Shown: one piece after another, positions 8,529 to 17,088 of the stretch | Layout: every line of letters begins with the position of its first letter | How positions within the stretch are numbered: the stretch's first letter is position 1 | NCBI RefSeq assembly: GCF_028290025.1 | Contig: NZ_JAQGKQ010000065.1 | Coordinates: 1 to 47,851, forward strand | From: Cypionkella sp. | GTDB lineage: Bacteria; Pseudomonadota; Alphaproteobacteria; Rhodobacterales; Rhodobacteraceae | Direction: 5' to 3' | DNA length: 47,851 nt | The notes under the pieces: model-generated | Told to the model about the DNA's origin: nothing | Database searches by the model: none | What the model saw: the letters and a program-made list of their open reading frames with translations, nothing else | Program-made: the position numbers and the translations under genes

Positions 8529-8659
8529 CTTGAACCCATAAGAGAGAGGGCGAGAGTCACCTCTCGCATTTCGGATGACGGCTTATCGCCCAGTTGCATT
8601 GCAGCGTCAAGCGCGTGATCGAACATAATAATGAGCATATACAACGGCTTGAAAAATGC

Positions 8660-8673
8660 GGTATTATAATACC
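8660..8673 (-). promoter_or_regulatory. Candidate promoter of rplM-rpsI inside a perfect palindrome
   Basis: GGTATTATAATACC is a perfect 14-base palindrome containing TATAAT. On the minus strand a TTGTTT hexamer stands 18 bases upstream of TATAAT, a reasonable sigma-70 spacing, and transcription would reach rplM after about 125 bases. The palindrome itself may also bind a regulator. Confidence 0.45.
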
Positions 8674-8780
8674 CCAGTATGACTACAAACAATTTGACTA
8701 AAAATTGCTTTAGCATTGGCCCAAATATCCCACGGGGTTTGCCATTGGTATCGCCACTGGTTCAAGAGACCAATGGCATG

Positions 8781-8797
8781 GGGGGTGTGAAACCCCC
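8781..8797 (-). terminator. Hairpin after the SseB-like gene
   Basis: GGGGG at 8781-8785 and CCCCC at 8793-8797 form a GC stem directly after the stop codon at 8803. A second inverted repeat, GCCATTGGT at 8741-8749 with ACCAATGGC at 8769-8777, follows. No long T run is present, so termination is only likely. Confidence 0.4.
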
Positions 8798-8802
8798 AGC
8801 CT

Positions 8803-9591
8803 TCACCGCAAACGCGGCGGCTTGCCATCCATCCCCGGCGCTGCCCGCTCTGCCTGCGCCTCAACAACCAAGTCAGGCACCTCAAACACCACAGCTACCC
8901 GCGCCAATTCCACCACCGCCGCGTCAGCCGAGCCCAAAAATGTCACATCCAACTCCCCGGCCTCAAGCCCCGAGAACACCAGCGCCTCGCCCAGTGCCCG
9001 CGCCAAAGCCTGCTCCGCTCCCGGCTGCGCATCAATCACCGCGAGCATATGCCCGAGCCGCCCGTCACTGTAACGCACTCCCGCCAGCAAAGCCGCCCGC
9101 GCCAGCCCTGCCGCCCCGCTCAAGGTAAAGGTTAGCGCATCGCTTAACGCCTCGGGCAGACCCTTGGGCGCATAAAATTGCGCAGGCGTTGCCTCAATTT
9201 CGGCAGGCACCGCATCGAGCATCTCACACAGCCAGCGCAACGCTTCCGGCGGCAGCAGGGTTTCCGACGCCGCCCCCGAGCCGAAGTTTAACCCTAAAGA
9301 CAGCCCCTGCCCCAACATCTGCTGCGCAATCAGCCGCCCCGGCAAAGCCGCGTAGGGCAGCCCCGCGCCAGTCGCCCCGTCGCCCATCACCGCCAAACGC
9401 TCCTCGGAATCGTAGGCCAGCAATACCGGGCCATCGGGCAGATCGAACACCCGAGGGTCCACCCGCTCACCTTCAGCCTCACGCTCCAACAGCAGGAACA
9501 ACGTCGCATCCGCCAGCAGCCGATAAAACCGCAGGCCCGCAGCTTCATCCCCCGCCTGCATGGCCGCGTAAGCCTGATCCAGATCGCTCAT
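8803..9591 (-). CDS. SseB-like protein
   Basis: 262 residues from the ATG at 9591, preceded by CGGAGGA. The N-terminal region, with FLLLEREAEGERVDPRVFDL, the line VLLAYDSEERLAVMGDG, and YAALPGRLIAQQM, fits the SseB N-terminal domain of Rhodobacteraceae. The C-terminal half is rich in alanine, leucine and acidic residues, like the second SseB domain. The family was named for an E. coli protein thought to enhance serine sensitivity; its biochemical role is not settled. Single gene, divergent from the NhaA-like gene with a 216-base gap. No signal peptide or membrane span. Confidence 0.75.
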   Translation of the reverse strand: MSDLDQAYAAMQAGDEAAGLRFYRLLADATLFLLLEREAEGERVDPRVFDLPDGPVLLAYDSEERLAVMGDGATGAGLPYAALPGRLIAQQMLGQGLSLGLNFGSGAASETLLPPEALRWLCEMLDAVPAEIEATPAQFYAPKGLPEALSDALTFTLSGAAGLARAALLAGVRYSDGRLGHMLAVIDAQPGAEQALARALGEALVFSGLEAGELDVTFLGSADAAVVELARVAVVFEVPDLVVEAQAERAAPGMDGKPPRLR

Positions 9592-9807
9592 CGCATCCTC
9601 CGATTTTGGCGGCGTTGTCCCAGCCAACCTGCTGCATATTCGATCATAACGCCTGCCCGCAACCATCCTGCGACAACAATCCCGGCCCAAAACCAACCTG
9701 CGCCGCAACTATCCTGCCACAGTCGGCAAGTTCTGCCAAACGTCCGTTGTGAGCGACCGACCTGCAAGATATTGAGACCGCAACACCTCCCCGTCCCGGA
9801 TATCGTT

Positions 9808-11043
9808 ATGTATCGTGTCTCGCCGTTTGTGCGCCATTTCGCGCTTGCTTTGTGTCTCGGCATTCTGGCTGCGACGTTGTGGGTCAATCTAAACCCTTCA
9901 GGCTATTACGATTTTATCGAATGGCGGCTGGCTGATCTGCATGCGCCTTCTTTCCTGCCCGAAGCCTTGACGCAATGGGGCGTGCAAAGCCCGGCGCTGA
10001 CGCCTGCTTCCATCACTTCGCACGGCTTGATGGCGCTATTCATGTTCTTTGTCGGCAAGGAATTGTGGGAGGCGCTGATCCTGGAGCGTGGCGCGCTGTC
10101 CGGGCCGCAATCCTTGGTGCCACTCGGCGGCGTGATCGGGGCGACTTTGGGGGCCGCATTGGTGTGGATCACTGTCGGCGCGCTGATAGAGACTGCCGAG
10201 GAAGCGAGCTTCGCCGTAGGCTGGCAAGTGCCGCTCGGCTCAGACGTTGTGCTGGGTTACGTTCTGGGTCGCCGGGTGTTTGGCGCGGGCCATCCTGCGC
10301 TGCATGTGCTGCTGCTTGTCACCATTGCCTGCGATTTTCTTGGGCTGCTGGTGTTGGGCCTGTCCTACCCCAGCGGCGGATTGTTCCGGCTTGGCTGGCT
10401 TGCGCTGCCGCTGATCGCCAGCGTCGGGGTTTGGGCGTTCTACGGTCGCCGCCAGCGCCTGAACGCGTCTGAGGCTGCCCGGCGTCGTGGGCTGATGCTG
10501 TGGCCGTACATCGTTGCCGGAGCGATCTCTTACATCGGTATCGCCGCCGCTGGCCTGCCGCCCGCACTGGGCCTGCTGCCAGTAATCCCCGCCATCCCGC
10601 ACGCCGATCGCTCTTTCGGGTTCTTTGCCGAGGCGGAGAATTTTCTGCATGACCCGCTGAACCGTCTCGCACATCTTCTGGCCCGCCCATTGGCGCTGGT
10701 GCTGTTCTTGTTCGGTCTGACCCAAGGCGGCATCGACCTGTTAGCCTTTGCCCCCACCACCCTGACACTTCTGGCGGCTTTCTGGATCGGCAAACCCATG
10801 GGTTTCCTGTTGGGTTGCGGGCTTGCGGCAAAAATCACCGGATTGCAGCTGCCAAAAGGCGTCCACCCGCGCGATCTGGTGCTGATTGCCCTGCTGCTCG
10901 GCGTGGGCTTCACCGTTCCGGTGCTGGCTCTGGACACAGCCCTGCCCGGTGGCGGCATGGCCGAAGCCGCCCGCCTTGGCCTCGCTTTATCGCTTCTGGC
11001 CGGAGCTTGCGCGCTTAGCCTCGGCCGCGTGACCGGTCGCTAA
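9808..11043 (+). CDS. nhaA: NhaA-family Na+/H+ antiporter with altered ion site
   Basis: 411 residues from the ATG at 9808; a TTG at 9772 is less likely. About 11-12 membrane spans, as in NhaA. Landmarks of the family: FFVGKELWEALILERGAL after the second span, VPLGSD with Asp146 at the place of E. coli Asp133, and WIGKPMG carrying the lysine equivalent to Lys300. In the ion-binding span the usual paired aspartates are replaced: the sequence reads IACDFLG, so Asp176 matches Asp163 but the Asp164 position is Phe177. E. coli NhaA needs both aspartates for two-proton exchange, so substrate or stoichiometry may differ here. The protein should sit in the inner membrane. Single gene. Confidence 0.85.
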   Translation: MYRVSPFVRHFALALCLGILAATLWVNLNPSGYYDFIEWRLADLHAPSFLPEALTQWGVQSPALTPASITSHGLMALFMFFVGKELWEALILERGALSGPQSLVPLGGVIGATLGAALVWITVGALIETAEEASFAVGWQVPLGSDVVLGYVLGRRVFGAGHPALHVLLLVTIACDFLGLLVLGLSYPSGGLFRLGWLALPLIASVGVWAFYGRRQRLNASEAARRRGLMLWPYIVAGAISYIGIAAAGLPPALGLLPVIPAIPHADRSFGFFAEAENFLHDPLNRLAHLLARPLALVLFLFGLTQGGIDLLAFAPTTLTLLAAFWIGKPMGFLLGCGLAAKITGLQLPKGVHPRDLVLIALLLGVGFTVPVLALDTALPGGGMAEAARLGLALSLLAGACALSLGRVTGR

Positions 11044-11333
11044 ACTTTCACAGAATCGCAGCCAACCACCACATCGCGCCGCAAACGCCACGCCCCATCA
11101 CAAGCCTGTGAAATAACCTTAAAACCGCGTCCACCCCCGCCATACCGCAGCATTGTCGCCGGATACGACATAATGATGCCCCAAATCTTGTTTAGGCTTC
11201 GATTTGGGCCTTGTAGGCGGCGCGAACCGGGCGCTAACACTCCGCGGTAAAGTCGGACATGGGTGCCAGCTTGGCTCTGACAACCGGCTGTTAATGTAGT
11301 GCATAGCAGGAGGCAGACCCGACCGGGGCAGCC

Positions 11334-11987
11334 ATGATCGCGTTTGAAAATGTCAGCAAGTCCTTCTGGACAGGTAAGTCGCGCAAGGTGATCCTTGACC
11401 GCGCCTCGTTTAGTGTTGAAGTCGGCAATTCCCTGGGCATCCTCGCCAAAAACGGCACCGGCAAGACCACCATCATCAACATGATGGCGGGGCTTGAAAA
11501 ACCGGATGAGGGTAAGGTTCTGCGCACTTCGCGGATATCGTTTCCGCTGGGGTTTATGGGCGGTATTCTTGGCAAACACACCGCCACCGAAAACGCCCGC
11601 TTCATCGCGCGGCTATACGGCCTTGATCCCGATTATGTCGAAAGCTTTTGCCGCTGGCTTGCGGGCATCAACGAATATTTCGACATGCCAGTCGGCACCT
11701 ATTCTTCGGGTATGAAATCGCGGTTTTCCTTTGCGCTTATGCTGGCGTTGGAGTTTGATATCTACTTGATCGACGAAGGCATGCCGGCGTCCACCGATGT
11801 TGATTTCAACCGCAAAGCCGGCCAAGTGCTGCGACAACGGTTAAAAAATGCCACCGTGGTGGTGGTGTCACACCAAGCTGCCACGCTAGAGAAATTCTGC
11901 CGCTCGGCCGCGGTGTTGCGTAATGGTCAGTTGTATATGTTTGAAACTCTGGAAGAGGCGAAGCGGCTTTATGACTATCAAACTTAA
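11334..11987 (+). CDS. kpsT: Capsule polysaccharide export ABC transporter, ATP-binding protein
   Basis: 217 residues, the size of KpsT. The P-loop reads AKNGTGKTT at residues 38-46, where the first glycine of the usual GxxGxGKT is alanine. The ABC signature is YSSGMKSRFSFAL, Walker B is IYLIDEG with the catalytic glutamate kept, and the switch histidine is in VVSHQ. Such proteins energise export of group 2 type capsule across the inner membrane with the permease KpsM and the copolymerase-like KpsE. Its end overlaps the start of the KpsE-like gene by 17 bases, and kdsA follows, so a Kdo-linked capsule is likely. No KpsM gene is next to it; the 290-base gap upstream carries no gene that I can see. 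Confidence 0.88.
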   Translation: MIAFENVSKSFWTGKSRKVILDRASFSVEVGNSLGILAKNGTGKTTIINMMAGLEKPDEGKVLRTSRISFPLGFMGGILGKHTATENARFIARLYGLDPDYVESFCRWLAGINEYFDMPVGTYSSGMKSRFSFALMLALEFDIYLIDEGMPASTDVDFNRKAGQVLRQRLKNATVVVVSHQAATLEKFCRSAAVLRNGQLYMFETLEEAKRLYDYQT

Positions 11988-13833
11988 GGTTCAACGGTTC
12001 CGCACCCGCCGCCCCGATCTGATCGCGGCCCCCACTCCGCTACCGGGCGCCAGCGCTGGCACGATCACTGGCACCAGCAATGGCAGCGGCACGATCATGC
12101 GCGCGTCAGCCGACCCAAGCACTGGCCCCTCAACGCGCCCGAGTCCCGGCCCGAATGCAGGAATTGGCCCGAATGCAGGAATTGGCCCGAACGCGGGAAT
12201 TGGCCCGATCACCGGTGCCACTGCGACCAATAGCGCCGCCAAAACTGCGAAGCCGAACGGACAACCAGTTATCGGTGACGACGCTTTCTTCCCGACCGAG
12301 GATGATGACGGCTTTGCCGGCATGACATTCCCCACCGCCCAGACCGCAATTCCGACCGAAACCCCAATCCAAGACGCACCTGCGCATATAGATGCCATCC
12401 GGCAAGAAGGGCTGACGGGCCGCCAATTGCGCATGGCGCGTCGTTTGGCGCAAAAGCATGGCCTGCCCGCGACCTCGGATTTTGACGCGGTGCGCTTGCT
12501 GCGCAATGCCGGAATTGACCCATTTCAAGCCAATGCGGTGCTGGAACTGGTCTCGTCTGCGGGCGGCCCGCCGCTGGTGCCGGGTTCGCGGGCGCTGGCG
12601 CTTACGCCGGGCGGCGATGGTGTGCAACTGCCGCAAACCGTCAAGCCAATTCAACTGCCGTCCAGCGAAGATCAACTGGAACGGGCGCATCTTGCCGAAG
12701 TCAGCAACATCCAGCGCGACATCGTGGCGCGCAGGCGGAAGAAATCCATTCTGCTCGCCGCCCGCTTGTTCATTTTCGTGGGCCTGCCGACGCTGCTGGC
12801 TGGACTTTATTATTACACCATCGCCACGCCGATGTACTCCTCGCACAGCGAGTTCGTCATCCAGCAGAATGATGCCGCACCATCCGGTCTCAGCTCGCTG
12901 ATGAAGGGCTCGGCAATGGCCACTTCGCAAGACTCGATCACGGTGCAAGGCTATCTGCAAAGCCAAGACGCAATGATACGGCTGGATGAAGATATCGGCT
13001 TTCGGAAAGAGTTTTCGGCAGCACATCTTGATCCGTTGCAGCGGCTTGATGCGGATGCCTCGCAATCCGCCGTCTACAAAGCCTACAAGAAGTTCGTGAA
13101 AATCTCTTATGATCCCACGGAAGGCGTGATCAAAATGGAGGTGATCACACCCGAGCCCGAAATGGCGGTGAAATATTCCAAGGCACTGATCGGCTATGCC
13201 GAAGAGCGTGCAGACCAGCTGACCTCGCAAGTGCGCGGCGATCAGATGAAAGGCGCGCACGAAAGCTACGACGACGCCGAAGCCAAACTGGCCGCTGCCA
13301 ACGAGCGCGTGGTCAATCTACAAGAGAAAAACAAAGTGCTCTCGTCTGAGGTTGAGGTCAGCTTGATCACCACCCAAATCGGCCAGCTCGACACCCAGCT
13401 GACCACTGAAAAACTGTCGCTGGCGCAAATGGAAGCCAATGAAAACCCAAATCAGGCCAGGATGGAGCCGGTAAAGCGCCGCATCGCCACGCTGAACGAC
13501 CAGATCTCCCAATTACGTCGCAAACTGACCGAGGATGATGCCAATGGGCTGTCGCTCGCCCGGGTGCAGTCCGAATTGCTGGTGGCTCAGGCTGATGTCG
13601 CGATGCGGCAGTTGTTGCTGTCGCAATCGGTGCAAGCGATGGAGCTTTCGCGCAACGAAGCCAATCGCCAAACTCGCTACCTGTCGGTATCGGTCAATCC
13701 TGTGGTCGCCGATGAAGCCGCCTATCCACGCGCCTTTGAAAGCACTTTGGTGGTTATGATGATCTTGCTTGGCATCTATCTGATGATCTCGATGACCATT
13801 GCGATCTTGTACGAGCAGGTAACCTCGGGATGA
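11971..13833 (+). CDS. kpsE: Capsule polysaccharide export inner-membrane protein, KpsE-like, with long low-complexity N-terminus
   Basis: 620 residues from the ATG at 11971, inside the end of kpsT. The first 110 residues are a low-complexity proline-, glycine- and asparagine-rich region that includes a tandem GPNAGI repeat. Residues about 145-185 (TGRQLRMARRLAQKHGLPA and following) look like a small helical domain. A first membrane span lies near 258-285, a periplasmic domain with a long coiled coil around 400-540, and a second span near 592-615, the layout of the KpsE/Wzz-type polysaccharide co-polymerase family. KpsE is normally about 380 residues, so the cytoplasmic N-terminal extension of about 250 residues is unusual. 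The stop overlaps the kdsA start codon by 4 bases (ATGA). Confidence 0.82.
   Translation: MTIKLKVQRFRTRRPDLIAAPTPLPGASAGTITGTSNGSGTIMRASADPSTGPSTRPSPGPNAGIGPNAGIGPNAGIGPITGATATNSAAKTAKPNGQPVIGDDAFFPTEDDDGFAGMTFPTAQTAIPTETPIQDAPAHIDAIRQEGLTGRQLRMARRLAQKHGLPATSDFDAVRLLRNAGIDPFQANAVLELVSSAGGPPLVPGSRALALTPGGDGVQLPQTVKPIQLPSSEDQLERAHLAEVSNIQRDIVARRRKKSILLAARLFIFVGLPTLLAGLYYYTIATPMYSSHSEFVIQQNDAAPSGLSSLMKGSAMATSQDSITVQGYLQSQDAMIRLDEDIGFRKEFSAAHLDPLQRLDADASQSAVYKAYKKFVKISYDPTEGVIKMEVITPEPEMAVKYSKALIGYAEERADQLTSQVRGDQMKGAHESYDDAEAKLAAANERVVNLQEKNKVLSSEVEVSLITTQIGQLDTQLTTEKLSLAQMEANENPNQARMEPVKRRIATLNDQISQLRRKLTEDDANGLSLARVQSELLVAQADVAMRQLLLSQSVQAMELSRNEANRQTRYLSVSVNPVVADEAAYPRAFESTLVVMMILLGIYLMISMTIAILYEQVTSG
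12148..12201 (+). repeat. Three tandem 18-bp copies encoding GPNAGI in the KpsE-like protein
   Basis: GGCCCGAATGCAGGAATT at 12148-12165 and 12166-12183 are identical; 12184-12201 differs at two bases without changing the encoded residues. Period 18 keeps the frame, so copy number can change without breaking the gene. Confidence 0.9.
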
Positions 13834-14660
13834 AGCAGGTCGCCATCGGGGATTTGTGCGTTGGCAATGATCGGCCTTTGTTGGTCATTGCCGGGCCATG
13901 CCAGTTGGAAAGCCTAGACCACGCTCAGATGATTGCGGGCGTCATGTCTCAGGCTTGTGCCGCGGTGGGTGCGCAATATGTCTTCAAAGCGAGCTACGAT
14001 AAAGCCAACCGCACTTCGCTTGGCGGCAAGCGTGGCATGGGCATGGCTGCCGGGCTGAAAGTGCTGGAGGCGATACGCGCCAGTGGCATTCCAGTGCTGA
14101 CCGACATCCATGACATCGAACAAGCCCGTGAGGCGGCGCATGTGGTCGATGTGATCCAAATCCCAGCTTTCCTTTGCCGTCAAACCGATCTGTTGCTGGC
14201 GGCGGGCGGCACCGGCGCAGTGGTCAACATCAAAAAAGGCCAGTTTCTCGCGCCTTGGGATATGGCCAATGTCGCAGAGAAGGTTGCCTCGACCGGCAAT
14301 GAGCGGATTTTATTGACCGAGCGCGGTGCCAGCTTTGGCTACAACACCCTTGTCACCGATATGCGCAGCCTGCCTATTTTGGCGCGCACCGGCTATCCGG
14401 TGATAATGGACGCGACCCATGCAGTGCAACAACCCGGCGGTATGGGCGGCTCCAGCGGTGGTCAGCGCGAGTTCGCGCCAGTGATGGCTCGCGCGGCCGT
14501 TTCATTGGGCATCGCGGGCGTGTTTATTGAGACGCACGAGGCCCCCGATACAGCACCCTCGGATGGGCCAAACATGATACCGCTCGATCAGATGGCGGCG
14601 CTGATAGCCAGTCTGATGGCGTTTGATCGCTTGGCCAAGGCTGATCCGCTACACGTTTGA
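13830..14660 (+). CDS. kdsA: 3-deoxy-8-phosphooctulonate synthase
   Basis: 276 residues, normal length. The enzyme condenses phosphoenolpyruvate with arabinose 5-phosphate to give Kdo 8-phosphate, the first committed step toward Kdo. Family motifs: LLVIAGPCQLES at about 18-29, FKASYDKANRTS, the loop GGKRGMGMAAGL, TDIHD, and DATHAVQQPG. The cysteine in AGPC is the metal ligand that marks the metal-dependent class; metal-independent enzymes such as that of E. coli have asparagine there. It is the third gene of an overlapping operon with kpsT and kpsE-like genes, which suggests that this copy serves capsule or its Kdo linker, although a role in lipopolysaccharide is equally possible. Confidence 0.95.
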   Translation: MKQVAIGDLCVGNDRPLLVIAGPCQLESLDHAQMIAGVMSQACAAVGAQYVFKASYDKANRTSLGGKRGMGMAAGLKVLEAIRASGIPVLTDIHDIEQAREAAHVVDVIQIPAFLCRQTDLLLAAGGTGAVVNIKKGQFLAPWDMANVAEKVASTGNERILLTERGASFGYNTLVTDMRSLPILARTGYPVIMDATHAVQQPGGMGGSSGGQREFAPVMARAAVSLGIAGVFIETHEAPDTAPSDGPNMIPLDQMAALIASLMAFDRLAKADPLHV

Positions 14661-14836
14661 GACGGTGTTTTGATGTGCAAAAGCAGCGGGTGCCAGCCCC
14701 CGCGCCCCCGGGATATCTGAGCACAGGGGATGACAATTTTAGATGGATTTTAGGCAAAGTGTTAAAAGAGTGTGAACGATGCCCCGTTAACCCACTGATA
14801 TTAAACAGGCGCATGATTGTCCACGCATGGACAGCC

Positions 14837-16015
14837 TCAGGCCACCTGCCCCGCAGCCCATCCCGAAGACCAAGCCCACTGGAAGTTATAACCACCCAGC
14901 CAGCCCGTCACATCGACCACTTCGCCGACAAAAAACAACCCCGGCACCGACCGCGCCATCATCGTGCGGCCATCTAAAGCGTCAGTATCAACCCCGCCCA
15001 AAGTCACCTCTGCCGTCCGATAACCCTCAGAACCGACAGGCCGCAGCCGCCAATCTTTGACCAACACCGCGACCCGCTCCAACTCGCCCCGCCCCAGTTC
15101 CGCCAGCGGTGCCGTGATGCCCAAGCTAGCCTCGATATGCCGCGCCAGTTTCTCGGGCACGATCCGCCCCAGCGCCGTCCTAAGCGCCACTTTGCCGCTG
15201 TCCCGCTTGGCCTGCGCGAGTTCCGCCACCACATCCCGCCCCGGTGCCAGATCGAGCCGCACCTCGTCACCCTCGCGCCAATAGCTTGAAGCCTGCAACA
15301 CCGCAGGTCCAGAAAGCCCGCGATGCGTGAACAACAATGCCTCAGCAAACCCGACCTTACCCGCCGAAACCCGCCCCTGCACGGCAACCCCAGCCAGCGG
15401 CACCATCCATTCCAACTCTTGCGCCGCAAAGGTCAGCGGCACCAATCCAGGCCGCGTTTCCAGCAACGGCAGCCCGAAGCTTTCCGCGACCTGATAGCCA
15501 AACCCGCTCGCCCCCATCTTCGGGATCGACTTACCGCCAGTAGCCACCACCACCGAAGCCGCCCGCACCATCCCCCGCGCGGTATCAACCTCAAACCCCG
15601 CACCGCTACGCCGCACGGCCGTCACGCCACAGCCGAGCCACAACGCCACCCCAGCCCGCCCCATATCACCCAGCAGCATGTCGACCACCTGCTTCGCCGA
15701 GCCGTCACAGAACAGCTGCCCCAGCGTCTTTTCATGCCAAGCGATCCCCGCGCCATCCATCCGCGCGATAAAATCCCATTGAGTGAACCGCTTCAAAGCC
15801 GACAAAGCAAACCGTGGGTTCTTTGAGATAAACCGATCCGCCGCGATGCCGAGATTGGTAAAATTACACCGCCCGCCGCCCGAGATTCTGATCTTCTCGC
15901 CCGCAGCCTTGGCGTGATCAATAACCAACACCCGCCGCCCACGCCGCCCGGCCTCAATGGCCGCAAACATCCCCGCAGCACCGGCCCCTAAAACGATCAC
16001 ATCAACCTGTTCCAT
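14837..16015 (-). CDS. FAD-dependent flavoprotein of the HI0933/BaiN type
   Basis: 392 residues. An N-terminal dinucleotide-binding fold is visible (VIVLGAGAAGMFAAIEAGRR), then the family signature KIRISGGGRCNFTN, the middle motif VVATGGKSIPKMGASGFGY, and a C-terminal FAD-contacting VDVTGWLGGYNFQWAWSSGW. The family is widespread and was linked to oxidoreductase steps in a few species only (BaiN in bile acid metabolism); the substrate here is unknown. No signal peptide. It stands alone, convergent with kdsA across 176 bases and with its start about 100 bases from tRNA-Gln on the other strand. Confidence 0.85.
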   Translation of the reverse strand: MEQVDVIVLGAGAAGMFAAIEAGRRGRRVLVIDHAKAAGEKIRISGGGRCNFTNLGIAADRFISKNPRFALSALKRFTQWDFIARMDGAGIAWHEKTLGQLFCDGSAKQVVDMLLGDMGRAGVALWLGCGVTAVRRSGAGFEVDTARGMVRAASVVVATGGKSIPKMGASGFGYQVAESFGLPLLETRPGLVPLTFAAQELEWMVPLAGVAVQGRVSAGKVGFAEALLFTHRGLSGPAVLQASSYWREGDEVRLDLAPGRDVVAELAQAKRDSGKVALRTALGRIVPEKLARHIEASLGITAPLAELGRGELERVAVLVKDWRLRPVGSEGYRTAEVTLGGVDTDALDGRTMMARSVPGLFFVGEVVDVTGWLGGYNFQWAWSSGWAAGQVA

Positions 16016-16117
16016 CCCCCCTCATACGCCGCCAGACCCGCGCGTGACAACCACATGAAGATTTTCGCGAAAACCCCCTTGCACCCCCCGGGTGGCTTCG
16101 CTAATAACCGCCGCAGT

Positions 16118-16192
16118 TGGGGCGTCGCCAAGCGGTAAGGCATCGGTTTTTGGTACCGACATACGGAGGTTCGATCCCTCCCGCCCCAGCCA
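16118..16192 (+). tRNA. tRNA-Gln (UUG)
   Basis: 75 bases with the CCA encoded. Acceptor stem TGGGGCG pairs with CGCCCCA, the anticodon arm is TCGGT-TTTTGGT-ACCGA with anticodon TTG at positions 34-36, and the T arm is GGAGG-TTCGATC-CCTCC. Its 3' end is the attachment site of the 17-kb element, and the gene remains intact because integration restored it from the left side. Confidence 0.96.
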
Positions 16193-16195
16193 ACT
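16176..16195. repeat. attL, 20-bp direct repeat in the 3' end of tRNA-Gln
   Basis: CCCTCCCGCCCCAGCCAACT, identical to 33277-33296. The match covers the T-arm 3' strand, acceptor strand and CCA, plus three bases beyond the gene. The flanking base on each side differs, so the repeat is exactly 20 bases. Confidence 0.93.
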
Positions 16196-16244
16196 CATTT
16201 TATTGTGTAAAATCAAGTGCTTAGCGGACCCTCGGTGGGCCGAT

Positions 16245-16270
16245 GTGTTACAGTCTGGTGTGTGTAACAT
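16245..16270. promoter_or_regulatory. Candidate integrase arm-type sites near attL
   Basis: GTTACAGTC at 16247-16255 and an inverted TGTAAC at 16263-16268 stand about 50 bases inside attL. The same GTTACAGTC occurs inside attR at 33185-33193. Shared short motifs at both ends of an integrated element are typical of integrase arm sites. Confidence 0.45.
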
Positions 16271-16304
16271 GCGGGCCTTTCTTCATCATCGTGAACACAT
16301 GAAA

Positions 16305-16335
16305 AAAGCCGCCACGGCGCGAACCGGGCGGCTTT
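16305..16335 (-). terminator. Terminator of the Excalibur lipoprotein gene
   Basis: AAAGCCGCC at 16305-16313 pairs with GGCGGCTTT at 16327-16335; on the minus strand a run of six T follows. It lies 30 bases beyond the stop codon. Confidence 0.75.
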
Positions 16336-16365
16336 AATCGTGGGTGTGATCGAGGCTAGAAGTTG

Positions 16366-16938
16366 TCAGCAGCCATCATAGTTCTTGTTCCCGCTTGAAG
16401 TAATTGTGTAGGTGCCGCCTCTCGGGCCTGTGTGGCAGACGCCAGATGAGCGGCGTGTCGAATAGCTGCGATATGCAGTTGCCTTGACCCTGTGGCTTTT
16501 GGCGACGCGCGCGACCGTAGTTCCCCACTCACACGCAAGACCGTCGCCGTCGCCATCAAGGTTTGAGGGGTCAGAAAGAGGGCCGCCAAGGGCAAGGAAG
16601 TAACGCTGTGCCTGCGCCGAACTGCCAAAGTCCGAACAGGATTTGCCACCACCCGCGACAGTGCTGCCCGCTGCGCCTGTGCGAGAGTAGAGTTTGCGGC
16701 CGAGCGCGCTTGCTGTGCGTTGTCCGAGATATGCAGAACCGCTGGCAGTCTGACCGCGCGCACCCAACTCGGCTTCAACAAAGGCGAGTTGTTGTGGTGA
16801 CTGCGAACTTGCTTGCGCCGCCCAAAGCGAACTGGTGCTCATAGAGGTGTAGTAGGCCGGGTCTTGTGTTGCGGTCGGTGTCGCACCGCAGGCGGCAAGC
16901 CCAAGAAAAATGGAAGCTGTGAAAAGCAGACGGCGCAT
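16366..16938 (-). CDS. Lipoprotein with Excalibur calcium-binding domain
   Basis: 190 residues from the ATG at 16938, which has GGAGG 9 bases upstream. Residues 1-17 form a lipoprotein signal with lipobox LAAC and Cys17 as the lipid site, so the protein should be anchored to a membrane in the envelope. Residues about 100-138 form an Excalibur domain: CSDFGSSAQAQRYF, then DPSNLDGDGDGLACEW, the DxDxDG calcium loop with the paired cysteine. The C-terminus has a further cysteine pair (VCHTG and YDGC) in a GGTYTITSSGNKNYDG context. Excalibur domains occur in secreted proteins and next to nuclease domains; no nuclease motif is seen here. Last gene before attL and a likely lysogenic-conversion or surface-modifying cargo gene, which is inference. 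Confidence 0.8.
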   Translation of the reverse strand: MRRLLFTASIFLGLAACGATPTATQDPAYYTSMSTSSLWAAQASSQSPQQLAFVEAELGARGQTASGSAYLGQRTASALGRKLYSRTGAAGSTVAGGGKSCSDFGSSAQAQRYFLALGGPLSDPSNLDGDGDGLACEWGTTVARVAKSHRVKATAYRSYSTRRSSGVCHTGPRGGTYTITSSGNKNYDGC

Positions 16939-17011
16939 AAATGATTCCTCCAAAGGTTAATGCACCGTAGCGCCTGAATCCTCTGTCTGTCCACGGCGCT
17001 GCGAAAAGTAT

Positions 17012-17044
17012 AAAGCCCGCCGGGTCTGTGAACCCGGCGGCTTT
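17012..17044 (-). terminator. Terminator of the tail-anchored protein gene
   Basis: ACCCGGCGGCTTT at 17032-17044 pairs with 17012-17025 with a one-base bulge around a 6-base loop. The adjoining 24-bp sequence at 17036-17059 is repeated at 16327-16350 beside the terminator of the neighbouring gene. Confidence 0.75.
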
Positions 17045-17088
17045 AATCGTGGGTGTGATTAGGGTCGAGTGCGTCGTGCGCGCGCTTG

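Noticed and set aside
8529..8716. Small minus-strand frame upstream of rplM
   Set aside because: It overlaps the likely promoter and leader of rplM and has no ribosome site.
14687..14703. Terminator after kdsA
   Set aside because: A short GC hairpin exists there, but it has no T run and the stem is weak.
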